Positions 23,614 through 32,940 are shown, numbered from the stretch's first letter. The stretch: DNA of 41,051 bases from Bacteroidaceae bacterium (GCA_017536765.1 JAFXGV010000037.1:1-41051); one strand, 5' to 3'. Notes: a model not told the origin generated them from the sequence alone. Numbers and translations: made by a program.

Positions 23614-25467
23614 TTAGTCCTCCAGAATTTTTGTGAACGCTTCAACCAGGTTTGCTACTGCAAACGGCTGTCCTTTAACCTCGTTGTATTGGTGCAGTTT
23701 GATACCCTCGAACTTTGTGCGCAGGTATGCGGCAAACTGCCCTGTGTTCTGCTCGGCAACCACAATCTTCTTGTAGCGGCCCAAAATCTCGGCAGTGTTG
23801 CTCGGCAGCGGGTTTATGTAGTTGAAATGGGCCAGTGCCACGCGCTTGCCCTCTTTGTTCATAGCCTGCATAGCCTCGCACAGGTGACCGTATGTGCCGC
23901 CGAAGCCCACAATCAGCAGGTCGGCATCAGCATCACCCTCTACCTGCAACTGTGGTATGTAGTTCGCAATCTTTGCAACCTTTTCGGCACGCTTTTCAAC
24001 CATATTGTGGTGGTTGTCGGGATCATTTGATATGGCTCCTGTGGCAGCGCTCTTCTCGAGACCGCCTATGCGGTGTGCAAATCCCTCGGTACCCGGTACC
24101 GCCCAGTAACGTACATCGTTTTCGGGGTTGCGTTTGTAGGGGCTCCAGCCCTCGCGCATATCGGGTGTTACGTAAGGGGGCACAATTGCGGGGTACTCTG
24201 CAATGTCGGGCAGTTTCCACGCAGCCGAGCCGTTGGCAATGAAAGCATCGGTGAGCAGAATGACGGGTGTCATATGCTCCACGGCTATTTTGCAGGCATT
24301 GAAGGCTGCATCGAAGCAGTTGGTGGGCGAGCTTGCCGCAATCACGGGGATGGGGCTCTCGCCGTTACGGCCGTAGAGAGCCTGCAACAGGTCGGTCTGC
24401 TCCGACTTTGTGGGGAGGCCTGTTGAGGGGCCGCCACGCTGCACATCGATGATGACAAGGGGAAGCTCGGTGATGACGGCAAGGTTTATTGCCTCGCTCT
24501 TGAGGCATATACCGGGGCCGCTGGTGCTTGTGCAGGCAAGTGCTCCCGCGTAGGCTGCACCCACTGCCGATGCACAGCCGGCAATCTCATCCTCGGCCTG
24601 CATTGTCACCACGCCAAGCGATTTGTGCTTTGCAAGTTCGTGCAAAATATCTGTAGCAGGGGTAATGGGGTATGAACCTAAGAACAACCTCATACCAGCC
24701 TTTTCGGCTGCGGCGATGAGGCCGTATGCGGTAGCCTTGTTACCATTGATGTCCATATATTTACCCTTGGCCTTCTCGCCCTTGCTCTCTATGCTGTATG
24801 TGTGCGAGATTGATGCGTGGGTGTTGTGTCCCATATTGTAGCCTGCGTGCAGCACCTTTATGTTGGCCTCTGCTATCTCCGGCTTCTTGGCGAACTTTGT
24901 GCGCAACATATTTTCGGCCAGCGACAGGTCGCGGTCGAAAAGCCAGCATACAAGGCCCAACGCAAGCATATTCTTGCAACGTACTATGCTCTTGTTGTCG
25001 AGCCCGCTCTCTTTGAGTGTCTCCTGGCACATTGATGTAATGGGGCAGGGAACAACTTCGCAGGTGATTCCAAGCTCCTCAATGGGATTGTCGGTCTTGA
25101 ACTCGGCTTTCTGCAGGTCCTTCTCGGTGAACGAGTCGGTGTCTATGATTATGGCACCTGTGGGTTTGCAGTACTTGTGCTGTGTCTTTAGCGCAGCAGG
25201 GTTCATAGCCACTAAAATATCGCACTTATCTCCGGGGGTGAGCACTTTGTCGGCACCAATATGCACCTGGAAACCCGAAACGCCTGTGAGCACGCCTTGC
25301 GGGGCGCGTATGTCGGCGGGGTAGTCGGGGAAAGTACAGATGTCGTTTCCCACCGTGGCTGAGATGGTTGAAAAAATGTTACCGGCCAACTGCATACCGT
25401 CTCCCGAGTCTCCCGAGAAACGTACAATCACTTGGTCCAATTCCTGTGTTTTTTTGTCGTTTGCCAT
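23614..25467 (-). CDS. korA: 2-oxoacid:ferredoxin oxidoreductase, alpha (gamma-alpha fused) subunit
   Basis: A 617-residue subunit in which the gamma domain (residues about 10-190, IVRFSGDSGDGMQLAGNIFS) is fused ahead of the alpha domain. The alpha part begins FLGSYPITPATDILHELAKH and contains TSTSGPGICLKSEAINLA, VDVQRGGPSTGLPTKSEQ and a CoA-binding or transketolase-like C-terminal domain (LIVGFGGTYGHLCEAM). Start at 25467 (MANDKKTQEL) is chosen over an open frame 19 codons longer, because it matches relatives and leaves room for the dyad at 25508-25528. It forms an operon with korB. Together they link the TCA branch or amino-acid catabolism to reduced ferredoxin in an anaerobe. The exact 2-oxoacid is inferred. 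Confidence 0.92.
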   Translation of the reverse strand: MANDKKTQELDQVIVRFSGDSGDGMQLAGNIFSTISATVGNDICTFPDYPADIRAPQGVLTGVSGFQVHIGADKVLTPGDKCDILVAMNPAALKTQHKYCKPTGAIIIDTDSFTEKDLQKAEFKTDNPIEELGITCEVVPCPITSMCQETLKESGLDNKSIVRCKNMLALGLVCWLFDRDLSLAENMLRTKFAKKPEIAEANIKVLHAGYNMGHNTHASISHTYSIESKGEKAKGKYMDINGNKATAYGLIAAAEKAGMRLFLGSYPITPATDILHELAKHKSLGVVTMQAEDEIAGCASAVGAAYAGALACTSTSGPGICLKSEAINLAVITELPLVIIDVQRGGPSTGLPTKSEQTDLLQALYGRNGESPIPVIAASSPTNCFDAAFNACKIAVEHMTPVILLTDAFIANGSAAWKLPDIAEYPAIVPPYVTPDMREGWSPYKRNPENDVRYWAVPGTEGFAHRIGGLEKSAATGAISNDPDNHHNMVEKRAEKVAKIANYIPQLQVEGDADADLLIVGFGGTYGHLCEAMQAMNKEGKRVALAHFNYINPLPSNTAEILGRYKKIVVAEQNTGQFAAYLRTKFEGIKLHQYNEVKGQPFAVANLVEAFTKILED

Positions 25468-25507
25468 TATGTGGTCTTTTAATTGTTGTTGTTTTTGTAT
25501 AATTAGC

Positions 25508-25528
25508 GCAAATGTCGCAAACATTTGC
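25508..25528. promoter_or_regulatory. Perfect dyad upstream of korA, possible operator
   Basis: GCAAATGT (25508-25515) and ACATTTGC (25521-25528) are perfect complements with a 5-base spacer. The site lies 40 bases upstream of the korA start, where a promoter or operator would be. A symmetric 8-5-8 site fits a dimeric regulator, but no regulator gene is nearby and no clear TAnnTTTG box was found here. Confidence 0.4.
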
Positions 25529-25575
25529 TAAAGAAAGAAATTTTTTTGCAACAACTTTTGGTGCGGGCATAAAAA

Positions 25576-25635
25576 TTTTGCATATATATACCGCTAATTT
25601 GAATTTTTGCTCAAAAATGGTATATATATGCAAAA
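25576..25635. repeat. Nested AT-rich dyad between tolC-like gene and korA
   Basis: A perfect 17-bp inverted repeat, TTTTGCATATATATACC (25576-25592) and its complement (25619-25635), encloses a second one, ATTTTTG (25603-25609) and CAAAAAT (25612-25618). On the minus strand the outer stem is followed by TTTTT, and it starts 28 bases past the TolC-like gene stop. It could be the terminator of the efflux operon, or a regulatory site for korA. Confidence 0.5.
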
Positions 25636-25662
25636 AATTGTGGGTTTTATGCGTGTCGCGTA

Positions 25663-26973
25663 TTATTCCAACAACCGTAAAATTTTACCGCTTATCTGCA
25701 GAAGCGATATTTCGCACATCTTTGTATTGTATTGTGCCGTGAGCAGGCGCTCTTCGGCCTCCAAGAGACTCTGCTGCGCCTCACGCATTTCGAAGCCCGA
25801 CAGGTCGCCAAGCATATAGCGCTCGGTGGCAATGTCGTGGTTCTCGCGGGCCGATATTAGGTTCTGCTCCTCGAGGTTGAGCAACTCGATGTTCTTCTGG
25901 TATGCCTGCCACAGGTTGCCGAGGTCGGCCTTCAGAGCAAGTTCCAGTTCCTGACGCTGCAGCTCGGCGTTTGCTATTTCAATCTTGGCATTGCGCTTTT
26001 CGCGGCGGCTGTTGCCATCCCATAGGTTTATACCTACGCTCACACCGCCATTCCAGCCCCAGCTGTTGCGGGTGCGGTATGTGCCTTTTTCGGGCTTGCT
26101 GTAGCCATAGTCGTAGCCGGCGTTCAGTTTTATGTATGGGTAGTCGCGCGACAGCACTTTTTTGTAATCGAGTTTGGCAATGTTGCTGTTAAGGTCGGCC
26201 TTCAGCAGGCGTGCGTTGCTCGATAAGGTGCTGTTCCACAGGTCGGTGAAGTCGAGTGTCATATCGGCGATAATAGTGGTGTCCGATGTCATAAGCGGGG
26301 TGTAAACCTGTTCCTCGGCCATAAGTTCGTTAAGCGCTATGCGCGATGTAATAACCACCTCCTGTTGCTTGAGGTACTTTGCACTGTCGGCATTGAAATC
26401 CACCTTGGCCTGCTGGTAGTCGAGGCGCGAGAAGCTACCTATGTGGTAACGCTCCTCCACAATGCGCAGGCGCTCTTTCGACAATTTCACGGCGTGGAAA
26501 TAGTTCTTCAGGCGTATGCGCTGCTGAATGAAATTGTAGTATTCCGATGCAAGCGTGGCTATGAAATCCTCTATGGCTATGCGGGTGTTTGTCTCGCCCA
26601 TACGTTCAAGCTCCTTCAGTTGCTTGTATGTGGTGCTTATGTTGAACCCGTCGAAGATGGTCCAGTTTACATCGAGCCCCGCGTTTGCCGAGTGGTCTGT
26701 GAGGCCGCGCTGCTCCACGGTGTTGCCCTCGCCGGGCTCGGTGTTGCTGTTGCCTTCTGTGAGGTTATATCCGCCTTTGAGGTCCAATGTGGGCAGGTAA
26801 CCGGCATTGGCAAGGGTGGCGTTGTTGCGGCTTATCTGCTCCTCGCCACGTGTTATTCTTATGGAGTAGTTTCTTTCGAGACCTCTTTCCAGGCACTCCT
26901 TAAGCGAAATCACCTGCGCCTGAGTGGTTGCTATTGCTGCGCAGGCGCATAGTGCAAATATTATCTTTTTCAT
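25663..26973 (-). CDS. TolC-family outer-membrane efflux channel
   Basis: A 436-residue TolC-family protein, the trimeric outer-membrane channel of a tripartite efflux pump. Signal peptide MKKIIFALCACAAIATTQA is followed by QVISLKECLERGLERNYSI. It shows the two-fold internal repeat of long helices, each with a short beta part (ANAGYLPTLDLKGGYNLTEG, then YPYIKLNAGYDYGYSKP) and the C-terminal AENHDIATERYMLGDLSGFEMREA-type helix region. Its start overlaps the pump gene stop by 4 bases (ATGA). It is last in the adaptor-pump-channel operon. Confidence 0.92.
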   Translation of the reverse strand: MKKIIFALCACAAIATTQAQVISLKECLERGLERNYSIRITRGEEQISRNNATLANAGYLPTLDLKGGYNLTEGNSNTEPGEGNTVEQRGLTDHSANAGLDVNWTIFDGFNISTTYKQLKELERMGETNTRIAIEDFIATLASEYYNFIQQRIRLKNYFHAVKLSKERLRIVEERYHIGSFSRLDYQQAKVDFNADSAKYLKQQEVVITSRIALNELMAEEQVYTPLMTSDTTIIADMTLDFTDLWNSTLSSNARLLKADLNSNIAKLDYKKVLSRDYPYIKLNAGYDYGYSKPEKGTYRTRNSWGWNGGVSVGINLWDGNSRREKRNAKIEIANAELQRQELELALKADLGNLWQAYQKNIELLNLEEQNLISARENHDIATERYMLGDLSGFEMREAQQSLLEAEERLLTAQYNTKMCEISLLQISGKILRLLE

Positions 26974-29900
26974 TGTTCGTCCTCCTTCTCTCTTTCGGTT
27001 GAAATGTAGCTGTAAATAGCGGGTACTATGTACATCGTGAGTATTGTCGAAACGAGCATACCGCCCACCACGGCTGTTCCCATTGCTATACGCTGGTTGG
27101 CACCCTCGCCGCTTGCGAATGTAAGCGGCAGCAATCCCAATATGGTGGATACGCTGGTCATAAGGATGGGGCGCAAGCGTTGCAGCGATGCACTCTTTAT
27201 GGCACTCATCTTGTTCTCGCCTGCCTCCTGCTTCTGGTTGGCAAACTCCACGATGAGAATACCGTTCTTTGCCACCAGACCTATGAGCATAATTATACCA
27301 ATCTGGCTGAATATGTTCATCGTTATGTCGTTGTAGTACATAAATATAAGAGCACCGGCAATGGCAAGGGGCACGGTGAGCATAATGATGAGCGGGTCCT
27401 TGAAGCTCTCGAACTGCGCAGCCAATATCAGGTATATGAGCACAAGTGCAAGGATAAAGGCGAACATAAGGCTCGACGAACTCTCGCGGTACTCTTTAGA
27501 GTCGCCCGACAGCGCTGTGCGGAATGTTTCGTCGAGCAGTTCATCGGCAATCTTGTCCATTTCTGCAAGGCCCTCGCCTATGGTCTTTCCATCGGCAAGA
27601 CCACAGGATATTGTGGCCGAAATAAAGCGGTTATAATGGTATAGCTTGGGCGGTGCTACCGACTCCACAAACTCCACAAGGTTGTCGAGCTGTATCATCT
27701 CGCCATTGTCGCTACGTATGTACAGCGATTTTATGCCCGACGGGGTGTTGCGCTGCTGGCGGTTAATCTGCCCAATGATTTCATACTGCTTTCCGTTCAT
27801 ATAGAAGTATCCCATACGCTGTCCGCTGAGGCCATATTGCAGTGTCTGTGCCACGTCGAGCACGCTGGCACCCATACTGCCTGCCTTGTCGCGGTTTATG
27901 TTCACGCGCACCTCGGGGCTGCTGAACTTCAAATCAACATCGGCCATCTGGAATGTGGGGTTGCTGTGTACGCGGTTCAGGAATTCGGGCAGCACCTCTT
28001 GCAGCTTTTCTATGCTCACGGCCTGCAGCACATATTGCACGGGCATACTGCCTCGGCGACCGCCGAACGACGATTGCTGCTGCACGAAGGCGCGTGCCTT
28101 GGTCTTTGTGCTCACAGCCTTTGACAGCTTGGCTGCCACATCCATCTGTGAGTAGTCGCGCTCGCGTATGTCCTTTAATGTGATGCGTATGTTACCGCTA
28201 CCGCTCGACACGCGTGCTGTAACCGATTCGGCATCGGGCACAATGGAATCTACAAGTGTGTTTATATCCTCGGTGTAGTCGCGCATATATTCGTAGCTCA
28301 CACCCTCGGCTCCGCGGGTGTTTATGGTTATCTGCGAGCGGTCCTCAAGCGGTGCCATTTCGGCGGGAATGTTGCCCCAAAGTATGCCTATGAGAACAAA
28401 CATAATAAGTGTTGCGGGAAGGGCCCAAACTCGTTTCTTCAAGAACCAGTTGAGCGATTTTTCATAAATGTTGTTGAGGCCCACAAAGAATGGCTCGGTC
28501 TTTTTGTAGAACCAGCTCTGCTCTTTTCTTCTTTTAAGAATCTTTGTGGCAAGCATAGGTGTGAATGTGAGCGCTGCAAAAGAGGATATGATTACCGAAC
28601 CGGCTACCACGAAGCTGAACTCGCGGAACAGGCGGCCGCTGGTACCCTCCATAAACACAATGGGCAGGAACACAGCCACCAGGGTGACGGTGGTTGAAAT
28701 GACGGCAAAGAAAATCTCCTTTGAGCCCTCGATACCCGCCTTGAACGGGCGCATACCTTGCTCTATCCTTATGTATATATTCTCGGTCATCACAATGGCA
28801 TCGTCAACCACAAGGCCCACGGATAGCACCACGGCAAGCATAGTGAGCACGTTTATGGAGAAGCCTGCCACGTACATCACAAAGAATGCTCCGATGAGCG
28901 ACACGGGGATAACAATACAGGGGATGAGGGTTACGCGCCAGTCGCGCAGGAAGAGGAAGATGATGATGATTACAAGCACGAATGCTTCGTAAACGGTGCT
29001 CTTAACCTCGTCGATGGATGCGCGTATGAACTTGGTGTTGTCGAAACCATACGAATACTTCACGTCGTCGGGGAGGTCCTTCTTCATGGTCTCCATACGC
29101 TCGTACACTGCGTTGGCAATCTCAATGTGGTTGGCTCCCGGCTGCGGAATCACCGCCACACCCACCATGGGCACGCCGTTCATCTTCATATAGCTCTTTA
29201 TGTCGGCGGGGCCTAATTCGGCATATCCAATGTCGCTCACACGCACGATGTTGCCGTTTTGTTCCTTGAGGATTACGTTGTTGAACTCCTTGGCGGTGTG
29301 CATCTGTCCCATTGTGCGCAGGGTGAGCTCCATAGTGTTTCCCTCGATGCTGCCCGACGGCAGTTCCACGTTCTCGCTGGTTATGGCGTTCTTCACATCA
29401 ATGGGCGTGATGCCGAATGCCGCCATCTTCACAGGGTCAAGCCATATGCGCATGGAGTAGCGCTTTTCGCCCCATATTCCCACGCTGCTCACGTTGGCAA
29501 TGGTTTGCAGCTGCTCCTTTACGGTGAGGTCGGCAATCTCGCTCAGTTCCAGCAACGAGCGGCTGTCGCTCTGTATCGCAACCATAAGGATGGGCATTGC
29601 ATCGGCATCGGCCTTTGATACCGTCGGGGGGTCGCAGTCGCGCGGCAGGAAACGCTGTGCACGCGACACTTTGTCGCGCACGTCGTTGGCTGCCGTCTCC
29701 AAATCCACCGACAGCTCAAACTCCACGGTGATGCGCGACGAGCCCTGCTGGCTCACACTCGAAAGCGAGCGTATGCCCGGGATACCGTTGATGTTCTGCT
29801 CTAACGGTTCTGTAATCTGGTTTTCTATCACATCGGCGTTTGCACCTGCGTAGCTGCAGGTAACCGATATTATGGGGTTATCCACCGATGGGTACTCGCG

Positions 29901-30002
29901 CACACCCAAGGTGTAATATCCTATCAAGCCGAACAACAATATTATGATGGTGAGCACCGTTGCAAGTACCGGCCTGCGAATACTCAATTCCGAAATATTC
30001 AT
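26970..30002 (-). CDS. RND efflux pump, AcrB/MexF-type inner-membrane transporter
   Basis: A 1010-residue HAE1-type RND transporter that uses the proton gradient to export drugs, bile salts or other hydrophobic compounds. Seen: N-terminal SIRRPVLATVLTIIILLFG (first membrane helix), the porter region with GVREYPSVDNPIISV and PGIRSLSSVSQQGSSRI, the proton-relay helix VVLSVGLVVDDAIVMTENI near residue 400 with its two adjacent aspartates, and a C-terminal set of membrane helices (LIGLVAKNGILIVEFANQ, then LPLTFASGEGANQRIAMG). Length is slightly below that of AcrB, as common in Bacteroidetes. It lies between adaptor and channel genes (19-base gap, 4-base overlap). The substrate is not deducible. 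Confidence 0.95.
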   Translation of the reverse strand: MNISELSIRRPVLATVLTIIILLFGLIGYYTLGVREYPSVDNPIISVTCSYAGANADVIENQITEPLEQNINGIPGIRSLSSVSQQGSSRITVEFELSVDLETAANDVRDKVSRAQRFLPRDCDPPTVSKADADAMPILMVAIQSDSRSLLELSEIADLTVKEQLQTIANVSSVGIWGEKRYSMRIWLDPVKMAAFGITPIDVKNAITSENVELPSGSIEGNTMELTLRTMGQMHTAKEFNNVILKEQNGNIVRVSDIGYAELGPADIKSYMKMNGVPMVGVAVIPQPGANHIEIANAVYERMETMKKDLPDDVKYSYGFDNTKFIRASIDEVKSTVYEAFVLVIIIIFLFLRDWRVTLIPCIVIPVSLIGAFFVMYVAGFSINVLTMLAVVLSVGLVVDDAIVMTENIYIRIEQGMRPFKAGIEGSKEIFFAVISTTVTLVAVFLPIVFMEGTSGRLFREFSFVVAGSVIISSFAALTFTPMLATKILKRRKEQSWFYKKTEPFFVGLNNIYEKSLNWFLKKRVWALPATLIMFVLIGILWGNIPAEMAPLEDRSQITINTRGAEGVSYEYMRDYTEDINTLVDSIVPDAESVTARVSSGSGNIRITLKDIRERDYSQMDVAAKLSKAVSTKTKARAFVQQQSSFGGRRGSMPVQYVLQAVSIEKLQEVLPEFLNRVHSNPTFQMADVDLKFSSPEVRVNINRDKAGSMGASVLDVAQTLQYGLSGQRMGYFYMNGKQYEIIGQINRQQRNTPSGIKSLYIRSDNGEMIQLDNLVEFVESVAPPKLYHYNRFISATISCGLADGKTIGEGLAEMDKIADELLDETFRTALSGDSKEYRESSSSLMFAFILALVLIYLILAAQFESFKDPLIIMLTVPLAIAGALIFMYYNDITMNIFSQIGIIMLIGLVAKNGILIVEFANQKQEAGENKMSAIKSASLQRLRPILMTSVSTILGLLPLTFASGEGANQRIAMGTAVVGGMLVSTILTMYIVPAIYSYISTEREKEDEQ

Positions 30003-30021
30003 ATACAGTGTGGTTTGGGTG

Positions 30022-31098
30022 TTAGTCTATGTTGTCTATCTTCACGAGTGTGCCTTTGCGCAGCTGCAGCGTGCCCGATGTGAGTATTGTGTCGCCCACT
30101 TGCAGACCGGTGGTAATCTGTACCTCGGCATCGGTGCGTATGCCTATCGTGACGGTCACAGGCTCGGCCTTTCCGTTGCGATATACAAACACCTTGTTCA
30201 CGCCCATTTCGGGCACAATGGCCTCTGACGGGATGGCTATGGCATCGGGAATCTCCTTCTGCTTCAGACGGATATCGGCATATCGGCCCGACATAAGTTC
30301 GCCACCCTCATTGGGGTAAATTGCGCGCACCTTCAATGTGTGCGTGTCGCTGTCGAGGCTCGACTCCGTTGCATACACCTTGGCGGTGTAGGGCTCGTGC
30401 TTGCCATCTACCTTGAACTCTAAGTTCGTTCCCTTCTTTATGTCGGTGGCATAGCGCTCGGGAACCGAGAATTCAATCTTTATGGGAGTGAGGTTTGTGA
30501 GCTTGGCAACCACGGTGCTGGGCGATGTGTATGCACCCACGCTCACCTGGCGCAAACCTATGGTGCCGTCGAAGGGGGCACGCAACTCGGTCATCCTTAT
30601 CTCGGCCTTCACTCTTTCAATGTCGGCATTCAGCGTGGCAAGGTCGGTTTTTACCTGCTCATATGCCTCTTTACTCACGGCATCGCGCTGCAAAAGGGCA
30701 TTCTGGCGATATACGCGGTCCTCGGCAAGGGGAATCTGTGCCTCCAGGCGGTCGAGCTGTGCCTGCAGGTGGCTGTCGTTCACCTTGGCAAGCAACTCGC
30801 CTTTCTTCACAAAGGTACCTTCGGTAAAGTATATGTCGGTGATTTTTCCCGATGTTTCGAACGACAGTTCAACCTCCTCGTCGGGAACGAGCTGTCCTAT
30901 GATGGGAATCTCGTCGGTGAGCAGGTGTGGTTTTATTATCTTTGCATTCACGTTAAGCACCTTGCGTGTTGCCTGCTTGGGCGAGGCATCGGCTGCGCTC
31001 AGCTCTTCGTTCTCGTGTGGAGTGAGTTGGTAGAAACCAAAAATTCCAAGTGCAATGCACAGCACTGCAATAAGTCCCCATTTCAAATACTTGTTCAT
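30022..31098 (-). CDS. RND efflux periplasmic adaptor (membrane fusion protein)
   Basis: A 358-residue membrane fusion protein that bridges the RND pump and the TolC-like channel. It has an N-terminal membrane anchor (LIAVLCIALGIFGFYQL), then half of a lipoyl domain (GQLVPDEEVELSFETSGKI, with FVKKGELLAKVNDS), an alpha-hairpin (LQAQLDRLEAQIPLAEDRV ... EAYEQVKTDLATLNADIE), the second lipoyl half (LRAPFDGTIGLRQVSVGAY) and beta-barrel and membrane-proximal domains (AIAIPSEAIVPEMGVNKVFV). It is the first gene of the operon, with a -7-like box at 31149-31156. No TetR-, MarR- or two-component regulator is adjacent. Confidence 0.93.
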   Translation of the reverse strand: MNKYLKWGLIAVLCIALGIFGFYQLTPHENEELSAADASPKQATRKVLNVNAKIIKPHLLTDEIPIIGQLVPDEEVELSFETSGKITDIYFTEGTFVKKGELLAKVNDSHLQAQLDRLEAQIPLAEDRVYRQNALLQRDAVSKEAYEQVKTDLATLNADIERVKAEIRMTELRAPFDGTIGLRQVSVGAYTSPSTVVAKLTNLTPIKIEFSVPERYATDIKKGTNLEFKVDGKHEPYTAKVYATESSLDSDTHTLKVRAIYPNEGGELMSGRYADIRLKQKEIPDAIAIPSEAIVPEMGVNKVFVYRNGKAEPVTVTIGIRTDAEVQITTGLQVGDTILTSGTLQLRKGTLVKIDNID

Positions 31099-31148
31099 AT
31101 GTGTTATTGTTTTTTGTTTTTGTCGCAGATTATATTTGCTGTATCACG

Positions 31149-31156
31149 CAAATATA
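31149..31156 (-). promoter_or_regulatory. -7 promoter box for the efflux operon
   Basis: The minus strand reads TATATTTG, fitting TAnnTTTG, 50 bases upstream of the adaptor start. No good -33 element was found. The region shares the 261-base AT-rich gap with the efp promoter. Confidence 0.4.
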
Positions 31157-31283
31157 CCTATTTGACATTTAATTATACCTCTTTCACTGCTAAATTTAAC
31201 AAAAATTATCTCTATAAATAATAACTATATCGTTAAAGATGAATTATGAGCGCCGTAATTGTATAAAATCTCGTTTTTTTTAC

Positions 31284-31291
31284 TACCTTTG
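31284..31291 (+). promoter_or_regulatory. -7 promoter box for the efp operon
   Basis: TACCTTTG matches TAnnTTTG. A TTG (31259-31261) lies 22 bases upstream. The efp start is 68 bases downstream. Confidence 0.5.
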
Positions 31292-31359
31292 CATTCTCAC
31301 TGCGAAATGTACACGCAGTTTCAGTAACGAATTATTTTAACAAAAAACAGGATATAATT

Positions 31360-31926
31360 ATGATTAATGCACAAGACATTAAAATCGGTACCGCTATCCG
31401 CATGGATGGCAAGTTGTATTTTTGCATAGACTTCTTGCACGTAAAGCCCGGTAAAGGAAACACCTTTATGCGTACAAAGCTCAAAGACGTGGTGGATGGC
31501 TATGTATTGGAGCGCCGCTTCAACATTGGTGAGAAATTGGAAGATGTTCGCGTAGAGCGCCGCCAGTACCAGTACCTTTACCAGGAGGGTAACGACTATA
31601 TCTTTATGAACAACGAGACATATGAGCAGGTACCCATCCCCGCCGACCAAATCACAGGCGTTGCTTATATGAAGGAGGGTATGAACCTCGACGTTGTTAC
31701 CGATGCTTCAACCGATACAATCCTCTTTGCCGAGATGCCCGTTAAGGTTGTTCTTGCTGTTACATATACAGAGCCCGGTTTGAAGGGCGACACAGCCACC
31801 AACACCACAAAGCCCGCCACATTGGAGACAGGTGCCGAGGTTCGTGTTCCTCTCTTCATCAACGAGGGCGAGCTTGTTGAGATTGATACCCGCGACGGTT
31901 CATACGTGGGCCGCGTGAAGGCATAA
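31360..31926 (+). CDS. efp: Elongation factor P
   Basis: A 188-residue EF-P, which binds between the P and E sites and relieves ribosome stalling at polyproline. Seen: the N-terminal KOW-like domain with FLHVKPGKGNTFMRTKL, in which Lys34 at the PGKG loop tip is the residue modified in other bacteria, then two OB domains (EVRVPLFINEGELVEIDTRDGSYVGR at the end). Length is typical. No epmA/epmB-type modification gene is in view. It is first in a plus-strand run of five closely spaced genes. Confidence 0.96.
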   Translation: MINAQDIKIGTAIRMDGKLYFCIDFLHVKPGKGNTFMRTKLKDVVDGYVLERRFNIGEKLEDVRVERRQYQYLYQEGNDYIFMNNETYEQVPIPADQITGVAYMKEGMNLDVVTDASTDTILFAEMPVKVVLAVTYTEPGLKGDTATNTTKPATLETGAEVRVPLFINEGELVEIDTRDGSYVGRVKA

Positions 31927-31944
31927 TCACTTAAAACATACGAT

Positions 31945-32940
31945 TTGTTATACTCTATAATTGTTCCGGTATATAACAGGCCCGGCGAAGTAAAAGAACT
32001 TCTCGAAAGTCTGGCGGCTCAGACGGTAAAGCCATTTGAGCTACTTATTATAGAGGACGGCTCAAAAGAACGATGTGACCATTTGCTTGGTCACTATCGT
32101 TCTTTTTTTACCATCCACTACCATTACAAGGAGAATTCGGGGCGCAGCGACACGCGTAACTATGGTATGGCGCGTGCCACAGGCGACTACCTGCTCTTCT
32201 TCGATTCCGACGTCATTCTCCCGCCCTTCTATTTCGAAAGGCTCGAAGCGGCCCTTGCGGCAAACAGGCTCGATTGCTTTGGCGGCCCCGATGCTGCCGA
32301 TGCTTCTTTCTCCGATATGCAAAAGGCTGTGAGCCACGCAATGACATCCTTCTGGACCACAGGCGGCATACGAGGCGGCAAGGCGGTTATGGAAAAGTTC
32401 TGCCCGCGTACATTCAATATGGGTTTCTCCAAGCAGGTGTACGATGCGGTGGGCGATTTCAAGGATATGATGGGCGAGGACATAGACCTGAGCATAAGAA
32501 TACGCAATGCGGGGTTCAGCATAGGGCTCATACGCGAGGTGTTTGTGTATCATAAACGCCGCATCGACCTTGGGCGCTTCTTCAAGCAGGTGAATAACTT
32601 CGGGCAGGCACGCATATGGTTGCAGATACTGCACCCGGGTTCATTGAAACTCGTGCACTCCCTGCCGGCGCTTATGCTTGTTATGGGTGCGCTGCTGCTT
32701 GTGGCGGCAATCTTCTGCCCGTGGTTGCTGTTGCTGCCGTTGCTCTATGCGGCGCTCATCTTCGTGGATGCTCTTGCAAAGGGCAATACCTTGAGGGTGG
32801 CTGCGCTTTCGGTGGCGGCATCGGCTGTGCAGATAACCGGCTATGGCACAGGCTTCCTTAAGGCTTTCTGGTACAAGATGGTGCTTAAACAGCCATTGGA
32901 AACAAAGGATAAACTTACCAAAATTTATAATAGAGGGTAA
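31945..32940 (+). CDS. Family 2 glycosyltransferase with C-terminal membrane segments
   Basis: A 331-residue GT2 glycosyltransferase. It begins MLYSIIVPVYNRPGEVKELL (typical GT-A start), with LLIIEDGSKERCD, SGRSDTRNYGMARATGDYLL, and FFDSDVILPP carrying the DxD metal/nucleotide-sugar motif, then GEDIDLSIRIRNAGF as the acceptor-side ED motif. Residues 235-280 form hydrophobic segments (LMLVMGALLLVAAIFCPWL, then LLLPLLYAALIFVDAL), so it is membrane-associated. The start codon is TTG at 31945-31947: no ATG precedes the conserved N-terminus in frame. It begins 18 bases past efp and its stop overlaps radC (TAATG). The sugar and acceptor cannot be told. Confidence 0.88.
   Translation: MLYSIIVPVYNRPGEVKELLESLAAQTVKPFELLIIEDGSKERCDHLLGHYRSFFTIHYHYKENSGRSDTRNYGMARATGDYLLFFDSDVILPPFYFERLEAALAANRLDCFGGPDAADASFSDMQKAVSHAMTSFWTTGGIRGGKAVMEKFCPRTFNMGFSKQVYDAVGDFKDMMGEDIDLSIRIRNAGFSIGLIREVFVYHKRRIDLGRFFKQVNNFGQARIWLQILHPGSLKLVHSLPALMLVMGALLLVAAIFCPWLLLLPLLYAALIFVDALAKGNTLRVAALSVAASAVQITGYGTGFLKAFWYKMVLKQPLETKDKLTKIYNRG

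Noticed and set aside
25468-25524. A 19-codon extension of korA
   Set aside because: It overlaps the 8-5-8 dyad and is unlike the N-terminus of the family, which starts shortly before IVRFSGDSGDG.
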